Assembly: GCA_004561775.1 (NCBI GenBank)
Contig: SFUD01000046.1
Location: 1 to 11,286 of the forward strand
DNA: 11,286 nucleotides
DNA from: a bacterium
Lineage (GTDB): Bacteria; Bacteroidota; Bacteroidia; Bacteroidales; UBA932
Reading direction: 5' to 3'
The position numbers were made by a program, and so were the translations under genes. Every line of letters begins with the position of its first letter. Position 1 is the stretch's first letter. This document shows positions 1-5,331 of the stretch, one piece after another. The notes under the pieces were generated by a model. The model did not search any database and was not told the DNA's origin. It saw only the letters and a list, made by a program, of their open reading frames with translations.

Positions 1-163
1 GGCCGGATTTGCTAACTCGCAGCATCGGGATGCGGCCTTTGCCACACCTGATAATATATGTGCGCATTCTTCTTTGCTGCCACATTGGGCTGCTGCTCAA
101 ACAGACGCAAATCTCTCGGCCCATCTGCACCGATTGCCTACGCCACCTCCGTATCTCCGCCAA
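1..163. other. Non-coding left edge, no supported gene
   Basis: I see no gene here. One plus-strand frame is open from the edge to about 220, and one minus-strand stretch is open from 137 down to a stop at 12-14. Neither has a convincing start, composition or recognisable family. The minus-strand stretch reads like ordinary protein for about 40 codons but is bounded by stops on both sides, so it could be a decayed remnant of a gene. Nothing resembling a tRNA or rRNA is visible. Confidence 0.4.
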
Positions 164-286
164 ATGAGGCTGTCGCTTGGCCTGGTGCGCAGGTATTGGA
201 TGCAAGATGAGGCTGTTGTCTAGCCGTGCAGCAGGTATTGGATGGCAAATGCTGATGCTGCCTGGCCTGGTGCGGCGTTCCTGCAA
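164..286. repeat. Degenerate ~42-bp tandem repeat, about 2.8 copies
   Basis: Two adjacent copies, 164-205 and 207-248, share the blocks ATGAGGCTGT, GCAGGTATTGGATG and a terminal GCAA. A third, shorter and more diverged copy (about 249-286) keeps the 12-mer TGGCCTGGTGCG seen in copy 1 (178-189 and 263-274) and the final TGCAA. The unit length is not stable (42, 42 and about 38), and short open frames through it look accidental. It is one of several unrelated tandem arrays in the gene-free first kilobase. Confidence 0.7.
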
Positions 287-503
287 ATCACCGCGCGCAC
301 AAATCCTTGTTCTAGGCACCTCTGGGGCACATTGGCCCGCGCGGTGGCCTCGATTTGAGCTCACCGAGCGCGGCTCCAAAAGTTAATTGTCTGGTTATTA
401 GGTATTTACATTTTAGAAGCGTGGAAGGTGATTTGCAGGAAGGCTCATGTTATGCTTCCCGATGCTAATTTCCTCTCTCCCTGATGCCAATCCCCTTCCT
501 CCC

Positions 504-779
504 GAGCACAAAATCGAGGTTTTTGTGCTTTTTTGGCCTCCGGAACCCACGTTTTCAGGCATTTCGAGCACAAAATCGGCATTTTTGTGTCAGAACTGGC
601 AATTTTCCCCTGGTTTTTGCCCCTTTCGAGCACAAAATCGGCATTTTTGTGCGTTTTTGGGGTCTGGAACCCTTGTTTTCGGGCATTTTGAGCACAAAAT
701 CGAGGTTTTTGTGCGTTTTTACCCTCCGAGCCCCCCCTTTTCGGGCGTTTCGAGCACAAAATCTGCATTTTTGTGCTCG
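504..779. repeat. Five palindromic elements at exact 62-bp spacing
   Basis: A 25-bp element of the form GAGCACAAAA-TC(N5)-TTTTGTGC starts at 504, 566, 628, 690 and 752, exactly 62 bp apart each time. The arms are inverted repeats of 8 to 11 bp. The last copy is the best, with an 11-bp perfect stem (751-761 against 769-779) and a 7-nt loop. The loop core has three versions: CGAGG in copies 1 and 4, CGGCA in copies 2 and 3, CTGCA in copy 5. The 37-bp intervals are related to one another (a T-run, then GGAACCC, then GTTTTCGGGCATTT-like), so the whole 62-bp unit was duplicated. Because 62 is not a multiple of 3, the open frames on both strands rotate from copy to copy, which argues against a protein repeat. 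A pair of about 22-bp repeats (461-482, 483-504) leads into the array. Confidence 0.93.
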
Positions 780-806
780 GGGTAGCTCCCGCAGCGATGT
801 CGCAGA

Positions 807-840
807 TAACACTGGGGCGATGCTAACACTGGGGCGATGC
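807..840. repeat. Exact 17-bp tandem duplication
   Basis: The unit TAACACTGGGGCGATGC occurs twice in perfect tandem (807-823 and 824-840). The identity suggests a recent slippage or duplication event. It lies in the gene-free interval left of rpsU, and no function is visible. Confidence 0.9.
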
Positions 841-895
841 CGCTGCATAGGCGCTGAACCGCTGGGACGATAGCCGATGGGGTAGATGCCAATGG

Positions 896-944
896 GCCGC
901 TGGGCGAAGGCCGCTGGGCGAAGGCAGCTGGGCGAAGGCAGCTG
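896..944. repeat. 14-bp tandem repeat, 3.5 copies
   Basis: Units GCCGCTGGGCGAAG at 896-909 and 910-923 are identical. GCAGCTGGGCGAAG at 924-937 differs by one base, and a half unit (938-944) follows. The array lies downstream of the rpsU terminator. It is GC-rich, unlike the T-rich 62-bp array to its left. It is probably a slippage product. Confidence 0.9.
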
Positions 945-974
945 CTGACGTTGGGGCGTTAGGGAGCTTTGGGC

Positions 975-1009
975 ACAAAAAAGAGGGTGAGCCGCGCGGT
1001 CACCCTCTC
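975..1009 (-). terminator. Rho-independent terminator of rpsU
   Basis: Read on the minus strand, a 9-bp perfect stem (1008-1000 with 990-982), with a GC-rich CCGCGCGG palindrome inside the loop, is followed directly by six T residues (982-977). It starts about 40 nt past the rpsU stop codon, so it ends the short rpsU transcript and isolates it from the repeat region on the left. Confidence 0.88.
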
Positions 1010-1048
1010 TGAAATATCTGAAAGATATTGTAATCCTTTCTATTCAAG

Positions 1049-1243
1049 TTACTCCTCGCTGTTAAGACGGAGCTGCTGAACATAAATAGCTTTCTTGAGC
1101 TGATCTCTGCGTGCTACTGAAGGCTTTACGAAGGTTTTTCTGTTTCTGAGCTCACGTACAACGCCGGTCTTCTCAAATTTTCTCTTGAATTTCTTCAATG
1201 CTCTCTCTATGTTCTCGCCCTCTTTGATAGGTACTATAATCAT
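1049..1243 (-). CDS. rpsU: 30S ribosomal protein bS21
   Basis: This encodes the small-subunit protein bS21 (64 residues, the usual size in Bacteroidota). The protein starts MIIVPIKEGE, followed by a lysine- and arginine-rich helical body (ALKKFKRKFEKTGVVRELRNRK) and FVKPSVARRDQLKKAIY, which is the typical bS21 pattern. bS21 sits on the 30S platform beside bS18 and bS6 near the 3' end of 16S rRNA. In Bacteroidia it is known to help hide the anti-Shine-Dalgarno tail. The start is fixed by a perfect AAGGAGGTG 9 nt upstream. The gene has its own promoter and terminator, so it is probably transcribed alone. The assignment is secure; only autoregulation by the Shine-Dalgarno is inferred. Confidence 0.97.
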   Translation of the reverse strand: MIIVPIKEGENIERALKKFKRKFEKTGVVRELRNRKTFVKPSVARRDQLKKAIYVQQLRLNSEE

Positions 1244-1250
1244 GCTTTTA

Positions 1251-1260
1251 CCACCTCCTT
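1251..1260 (-). promoter_or_regulatory. Full-strength Shine-Dalgarno of rpsU
   Basis: The minus strand reads AAGGAGGTGG, complementary over nine bases to the canonical 16S rRNA 3' tail, with 9 nt between AGGAGGT and the ATG. Nearly all other starts in the window lack such a motif; the nearest are a partial GGAG before parE, AAGGAAG before hypA and a G-run before the Fe-S gene. Bacteroidia generally do not use Shine-Dalgarno sequences, and rpsU is a known exception. A role in feedback control by bS21 is the established hypothesis for this class. Confidence 0.9.
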
Positions 1261-1274
1261 TTCTTATAGGGCTG

Positions 1275-1306
1275 CAAATGTATGAATAAATAGTTGAATT
1301 ACAAAA
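1275..1306 (-). promoter_or_regulatory. Bacteroidota-type promoter of rpsU
   Basis: On the minus strand TACATTTG (1282-1275) matches the Bacteroidota -7 consensus TAnnTTTG. A TTTTG (1306-1302) lies 19 nt upstream, matching the -33 element and its spacing. Transcription would start roughly at 1266-1270, giving a leader of about 25 nt that includes the Shine-Dalgarno. Confidence 0.8.
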
Positions 1307-1338
1307 TTATTTATTGCCTGACGTGCGCGACATTATGT

Positions 1339-1425
1339 CAGTTCCGACCCGCGGCATCCGTTCATACCGCCGCAGATCAGTTCATACCCGCCGCAGATCA
1401 GTTCAGACCCGCCGCACATCAGTTC
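1339..1425. repeat. 19-21 bp tandem repeat overlapping the PCMD stop codon
   Basis: Units of the type CAGTTCAGACCCGCCGCAGAT start at 1339, 1359, 1378 and 1399 (20, 19, 21 and 21 bp). A fifth, truncated unit (1420-1425, CAGTTC) lies inside the end of the lipoprotein gene. Read on the coding strand, every unit carries GAACTGA or a close variant, the same bases that form the Asn codon and TGA stop of the gene. The array therefore looks like repeated duplication of the gene's own 3' end into the spacer. Confidence 0.88.
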
Positions 1426-3017
1426 TTATCTGCGTATGTCATTTCAAGCTCGTCCAGATAGAGTTCTGATGTTGCACAACCGGTATTATAGTTGCAGAGT
1501 TTGCTTGGTGATGCAAAGAAGGTGATATACTTTGGTTTGCGGGTGGTGCTCCTGTATTCGAACTTCATCTCAAACTCTGTATACTCGTTCAGGGTACGGG
1601 CCTCTTCCATATATGCAAGCGCAATGATGCCAGGATTGTTCTGAAGGTCTATGTAGATCTTGTCTGATGTGTTTGCAATGAATGGCTCGTCCCAATCTGC
1701 AAGAACTGCATAGATATAACAGGTATCCGGTTTGCCAAGACGGTCTGTGTATGGGTCCTCGGCCTTGTCTACAATGCCCGGAAGATATCTCATATAACCC
1801 TTGATTGAGGCAGGACGGCTTGTGAAAGGTTTGCCCATTGAGAGCTCGCAACCGCCGGCTGCGGTAGTTTTGATATACTTGCCTACCCACATACTGCCCG
1901 GCACATAGATGCCCCAGATAAGTGTGGAGCCTATTCTTGCAGCGCTCCCCCTAAGCACGGTACCGGTCTCCGGTCTGATAGGGTTCATCTCAGACATTGT
2001 ATTTGCGCCCTGATTTGCCGAATCCCACCAGTAATTGTCTGTGGTAAGGTCTGCATTAGGATACCAAGACCTCTTCTGGGAATCTGTCATTGTTGCATCG
2101 CCATACTCTGAGCCCTTCTTCCAGGTATCAAAGTTAAGGTTAGGTATAACAGAGAGCGCCTCTGTTGTAAACTCTTTCTCCTGGCCCACAAGGTCGTTGA
2201 TTACAGACCTTACAACATACTTTGTATCGGGAAGAAGATTAGTTATGACTGCAGAGAACTTGCCGCCCTCCACCTTAACCTCAGATGCAGGGAGCTTTGT
2301 CCAGGCTACATCACTGCTCTTTCTGTACTCGAATGTTGGTGTGCCGGAACCCTCCTGGAACTCGCCCTCAACCATAAGGAATTTGGCCCAAGGATTAACC
2401 GCACCTGTAATTATCTCCACATCTGAGTGCTCCACAGCTACTGTCCATACTGTGGTCTTGCCGTTGAAAACCACATCAAACTTGACAGGAGAGCTGAAGT
2501 CGTGCACTGTTGCAGGGTCTGGAGAGATAACAGAGCCCTTCTGACCCAGCTTAATACTCTTTATGGTTATATTACTAAGGTCCTGATTCTTTACCACATA
2601 AATCTTTGCAACTTTCTGCTGCTCATCAAACTCTGCGGCACCTATCTGGTTCTGCGCATTTATGTATCGCTCAATCACCTGCTTTGCAGAGATTGTCCAC
2701 TCATAATCCTGATATGTGGAGAGCACAACCTTTACCGGAGATGCAAGGTTGATTGTGCTGCCAAAGGCAGGCTCTACGGTAGCATCGTTGGAGACCACAA
2801 CCTTAACAACTTTAAGCTCCTCTATATCCTGAGTATCATCTACAACAACAGCAACCGTTCTGTTTGTACGGTCTATATTGCAGGAGGTCTGTCCGGAGAC
2901 CTCAAAGGCTGTAATCTCTGCAACAACGGTAGGATACGGCAGGTCGTTCTTTACGCAACCGGCTGCAAGAAATGCCATTGCAGCAATTGCCAAAAGGAAT
3001 ATATGTAATCTTTTCAT
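1419..3017 (-). CDS. PCMD-type surface lipoprotein
   Basis: A 532-residue exported lipoprotein. Residues 1-21 form a lipoprotein signal ending in the lipobox LAAGC, so Cys21 would be lipidated and the protein anchored to the outer membrane. Residues about 30-110 and 115-198 are two similar beta-rich modules; each holds an SPVK motif and ends in a WTI or WTV strand. Residues about 203-287 resemble a fibronectin-type domain (FEYRKSSD, Y-V-V-R). From about 293 the pattern FDTW (296-299), WYPN (318-321) and WWDSAN (330-335), running through to a strand-rich end, fits the PCMD family (putative carbohydrate metabolism domain), which is typical of Bacteroidota surface proteins. It lies 37 bp downstream of the barrel protein gene and is probably cotranscribed. 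The substrate is unknown; glycan binding is inference from the family. The stop codon sits in a tandem repeat. Confidence 0.87.
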   Translation of the reverse strand: MKRLHIFLLAIAAMAFLAAGCVKNDLPYPTVVAEITAFEVSGQTSCNIDRTNRTVAVVVDDTQDIEELKVVKVVVSNDATVEPAFGSTINLASPVKVVLSTYQDYEWTISAKQVIERYINAQNQIGAAEFDEQQKVAKIYVVKNQDLSNITIKSIKLGQKGSVISPDPATVHDFSSPVKFDVVFNGKTTVWTVAVEHSDVEIITGAVNPWAKFLMVEGEFQEGSGTPTFEYRKSSDVAWTKLPASEVKVEGGKFSAVITNLLPDTKYVVRSVINDLVGQEKEFTTEALSVIPNLNFDTWKKGSEYGDATMTDSQKRSWYPNADLTTDNYWWDSANQGANTMSEMNPIRPETGTVLRGSAARIGSTLIWGIYVPGSMWVGKYIKTTAAGGCELSMGKPFTSRPASIKGYMRYLPGIVDKAEDPYTDRLGKPDTCYIYAVLADWDEPFIANTSDKIYIDLQNNPGIIALAYMEEARTLNEYTEFEMKFEYRSTTRKPKYITFFASPSKLCNYNTGCATSELYLDELEMTYADKN

Positions 3018-3054
3018 AATAATGTCTCTTTATTATTTTGTCACTCTATTTGCT

Positions 3055-3813
3055 CTACTTTGCCGGAGAAGCCTTTCCCGGAATATAGAAGGTTATTCCC
3101 AAATTGCCGGAGAGAAGGTTGAGTTTAAAGTTGGCAGATGTTGTAGAGAATTTTCCTGTCTCCACCTGGTTGTGGGTCTGCGAATATCTTGTATAGGTAA
3201 AGCCCAAGAGATTGATTGAGGTCTCAAGAGCAATGTTGTTTGTAAAGAAGATACACATACCCGGGCAGAAACCCACCTCGAACTTGAAGATGCCCTGATA
3301 ACTGCCCACATTCAGACCATCGGAGTTGTCCAGGTTCTTGCCCTGTCCGCCGCCAAGAGAGATTCTGAGCTCGTTTATCATTCCATATTTCCTGCTCTTT
3401 CCAATACTTGTGTATTGGCGGATAAAACCGGAAAACATATAGGTGTGCGAGATATTATAGTAATCGTGCACATCTACCGTAATGTCGTCCGAATCCAGTT
3501 TGAGGTTATCTATCTGAATCTTTGTTCTGTTGTAAGCAAAACGTCCTCCAACAGCAAAATCATCCTTAATGAAATAACCTCCAAAGAGACTCAAGGCTGT
3601 ATTGTAGCCGTTACCGCCTACATCTTCAAAAGAGAGAAATTTATAATTCTCTCCGGACATGCCGGTGTAGGAGATTGTTCCGCCCACAAATTTGAATCCT
3701 TTAGGCACAAAGGTTGTGCTTTCAATTCCGCGGTCAAACTCCTGGGCATTCAGAGAGATGGTTGCCAACACTGCAAGCAACACCAAAGAGAGTTGTTTCT
3801 TCATAGTTTTCAT
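3055..3813 (-). CDS. Small outer-membrane beta-barrel protein
   Basis: A 252-residue protein with a clear signal peptide (MKTMKKQLSLVLLAVLATISLNAQ, cleavage near residue 24). The mature part has alternating hydrophobic and polar strands rich in Gly, Tyr and Phe: VGGTISYTG, LSLFGGYFI, FAVGGRFAYNRT, GINLLGFTYT-like stretches and a final NLGITFYIPG. This suits an 8- to 10-strand outer-membrane barrel. No catalytic motif is visible. An alternative start at Met4 cannot be excluded and changes little. It is the first gene of a two-gene unit with the PCMD lipoprotein, behind a TAnnTTTG promoter. Pairing of a barrel with a lipoprotein suggests a surface complex, but this is inference. Confidence 0.85.
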   Translation of the reverse strand: MKTMKKQLSLVLLAVLATISLNAQEFDRGIESTTFVPKGFKFVGGTISYTGMSGENYKFLSFEDVGGNGYNTALSLFGGYFIKDDFAVGGRFAYNRTKIQIDNLKLDSDDITVDVHDYYNISHTYMFSGFIRQYTSIGKSRKYGMINELRISLGGGQGKNLDNSDGLNVGSYQGIFKFEVGFCPGMCIFFTNNIALETSINLLGFTYTRYSQTHNQVETGKFSTTSANFKLNLLSGNLGITFYIPGKASPAK

Positions 3814-3835
3814 ATACCCAAATTTGAATGATTGG

Positions 3836-3843
3836 CAAAAGTA
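3836..3843 (-). promoter_or_regulatory. Probable promoter -7 element of the OMP-PCMD unit
   Basis: The minus strand reads TACTTTTG, a match to the Bacteroidota -7 consensus TAnnTTTG, 22 nt upstream of the ATG at 3813. No clear TTTG -33 element lies 19-21 nt upstream. The leader would be short, about 15 nt, and without a Shine-Dalgarno. Confidence 0.55.
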
Positions 3844-3863
3844 TGGATAAACTCCTCTTTAAA

Positions 3864-3890
3864 GGAAAAAGGGGGCAATTATGTGCCCCC
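3864..3890 (-). terminator. Terminator after the acyltransferase gene
   Basis: A 7-bp GC stem (GGGGGCA, 3871-3877, with TGCCCCC, 3884-3890) has a 6-nt loop. On the minus strand it is followed by TTTTTCC (3870-3864). It would end the parE-acyltransferase transcript about 160 nt past the stop codon and insulate the OMP promoter just downstream. A second palindrome, GCCCCATATGGGGC (3905-3918), lies next to it and could pair alternatively with the same G and C tracts. Confidence 0.7.
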
Positions 3891-3940
3891 TTATTCATTT
3901 TTTTGCCCCATATGGGGCGAAATGTCCCGATTGTGTTGCC

Positions 3941-4060
3941 AACACCAACTATAACCAACTGCCATCAACAGCCACCAACTGCGCCTTGCAAAGTGCGGCC
4001 TTCCCGGCCTTCCTGGCAGAACCTGGCAGAACCCGGCAGAATCCGGCAGAACCTAGCAGA
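3941..4060. repeat. 10-bp-periodic tandem repeats running into a stop codon
   Basis: Positions 4011-4060 hold five 10-bp units of the ACCTGGCAGA type (variants TCCTGGCAGA, ACCCGGCAGA, ATCCGGCAGA, ACCTAGCAGA). The last unit contains CTA, the minus-strand TAG stop of the acyltransferase gene (4053-4055). A second 10-bp-spaced series based on ACCAACT covers 3941-3980, and the bases between (3991-4010) repeat GGCCTTCC. The 120-bp stretch thus has two successive 10-bp arrays, close to one helical turn per unit. Confidence 0.85.
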
Positions 4061-4598
4061 TAAAGCCATCTTTGTGCTTGCCCACAAGGTGCATCTCCCT
4101 GTAGTGGGCCTTAATGCGCTCCATATCTGCATTCACATCATCTGTAAGCTCTATCCTCTGGCCTCTGCCAACCCTCTTAGTATTCCAGTCAAAATAGCCC
4201 ATATATACAGGAACCCCTGTAGCGCGCGCAATGGTGTGGAAGCCTGTCTTCCACCTGGCCACAGCCTTTCTTGTTCCCTCCGGGGCAATAGCCAGATGCA
4301 TCTTCTCCGATTTGCGCATCTTCTCTATCATCTGCAGAGCAATGTTTGCTCCGTGCTTTCTATCTACAGGAACAGCGCCAAGGTGCCTCATAAGCGGCCC
4401 AAGCGGCCATACAAAAAACTCTGCCTTTACCATCACATTTGCTTTGCCCCCTACAGAGGTATAGTAGAGCCAAGAGATTATAAAATCCATTACAGATGTA
4501 TGAGGGACACCCAAAATAATACATTTGTTCTCCGGAGCAGGCGGTTCAATTGCCTTCCACCCCATTATCCAGAGCAAAAATTTTGCAAAATATCTCAT
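4053..4598 (-). CDS. PlsC-type 1-acylglycerol-3-phosphate acyltransferase
   Basis: A 181-residue member of the lysophospholipid acyltransferase family (PlsC/LPLAT). Motif I is HTSVMD (His33 and Asp38, HX4D), motif II is GAVPVDR (74-80), motif III is APEGTR (EGTR at 107-110), and a motif IV-like VPVYMGYFD follows at about 129-137. It transfers an acyl chain from acyl-ACP or acyl-CoA to a lysophospholipid or related acceptor at the inner membrane. A hydrophobic N-terminus and the segment at 36-48 suit membrane association. The protein is short, as is common for the small Bacteroidota members of the family, so its acceptor may not be lysophosphatidate. It starts 6 nt after the parE stop and has no Shine-Dalgarno, which suggests coexpression. 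The TAG stop is part of a 10-bp tandem repeat. Confidence 0.88.
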   Translation of the reverse strand: MRYFAKFLLWIMGWKAIEPPAPENKCIILGVPHTSVMDFIISWLYYTSVGGKANVMVKAEFFVWPLGPLMRHLGAVPVDRKHGANIALQMIEKMRKSEKMHLAIAPEGTRKAVARWKTGFHTIARATGVPVYMGYFDWNTKRVGRGQRIELTDDVNADMERIKAHYREMHLVGKHKDGFIC

Positions 4599-4604
4599 AT
4601 CAAA

Positions 4605-5270
4605 TCAATTTGTCAGCATCTCTGCAGGAATCTCATCCATCTTCTCCTCCATAATCACATCCTGCCTCAAATTGCCCTTAATGAAGAGTTGCCTGTCGGG
4701 AGTATTTTTGCCCATATAAAACTCCAGAAGCTCTGCTATGCTCTCCTCTTGGGTAATGCGCACCCTGTCCAATCTTATATCCTCACCGATAAAGCCCGAA
4801 AACTCTTCCGGCGAAATCTCTCCCAAGCCTTTGAATCTTGTTATCTCCGGGTTCTTGCCCAACTTCTGTATTGCTCTCTCTCGCTCCTCTGTTGAGTAGC
4901 AGTAGTATGTTGCCATATTCTTCTTGCGCACGCGGAAGAGCGGAGTCTGCAGAATGTAGAGGTGCCCCTGCCTTATAAGATCCGGGAAGAACTGCAGGAA
5001 GAAGGTGAGGATGAGCATTCTTATGTGCATTCCGTCCACATCTGCATCTGTTGCTATCACCACCTTGTTATAACGCAGATTCTCTATATCCTCCTCTATG
5101 TTAAGCGCAGCCTGCAGGAGGTTGAAGACCTCATTCTTATATACAATCTCCTTCTTAAGGTCGTAGCAGTTGAGCGGTTTGCCTCTCAGGCTGAAGACAG
5201 CCTGGGTATCCACATTGCGGCTCTTTGTAATGGAACCGCTTGCAGAGAGGCCCTCTGTAATGAATATCAT
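4605..5270 (-). CDS. parE: Topoisomerase IV subunit B, C-terminal fragment (TOPRIM)
   Basis: The C-terminal half of ParE, in a different frame from the N-terminal part. Read from the first ATG it has 221 residues. Homology extends upstream in the same frame to about 5350 (VSLFNSSLRDCRIH), but there is no ATG, GTG or TTG there. The TOPRIM metal-binding parts are present: the catalytic Glu in FITEGLSASG and the Asp cluster in ATDADVDG, then HIRMLILTFFLQFFPDLI, GHLYILQTPLFRV and RFKGLGEISPEEF. In gyrase and topoisomerase IV the first motif normally reads EGDSA; here the Asp is Leu. With the upstream fragment it would make a near-complete ParE, the DNA-cleavage partner of ParC, which is not in this window. 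Whether it is translated from the internal ATG is unknown; the gene may be inactive or the break may be an assembly error. Confidence 0.85.
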   Translation of the reverse strand: MIFITEGLSASGSITKSRNVDTQAVFSLRGKPLNCYDLKKEIVYKNEVFNLLQAALNIEEDIENLRYNKVVIATDADVDGMHIRMLILTFFLQFFPDLIRQGHLYILQTPLFRVRKKNMATYYCYSTEERERAIQKLGKNPEITRFKGLGEISPEEFSGFIGEDIRLDRVRITQEESIAELLEFYMGKNTPDRQLFIKGNLRQDVIMEEKMDEIPAEMLTN

Positions 5271-5331
5271 AGAGTCCTCACCTCTCTTATCCTTATCTCC
5301 CCTATGAATTCTGCAATCCCTAAGGCTGCTG

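Noticed and set aside
12..137. Minus-strand protein-like stretch at the left edge
   Set aside because: About 41 codons bounded by stops, no start codon and no family recognised. At best it is a gene remnant.
177..386. A 69-codon plus-strand frame in the left region
   Set aside because: It runs through the ~42-bp repeat, has no promoter or family resemblance, and its composition (Arg, Trp, Cys) is odd.
504..779. CRISPR array (25-bp repeats, 37-bp spacers)
   Set aside because: The spacers are related to each other, sharing GGAACCC and GTTTTCGGGC blocks, so the whole 62-bp unit is duplicated. The repeat varies in its loop, and no cas gene is present.
504..779. Integron attC-like array
   Set aside because: No integrase and no gene cassettes between elements, and the intervals are only 37 bp.
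445..873. Open frames of about 97 to 129 codons on both strands across the 62-bp array
   Set aside because: The unit is not a multiple of three, so peptides change frame at each copy. Both strands are open at once, and no start signal or known family is seen. They are by-products of the repeat.
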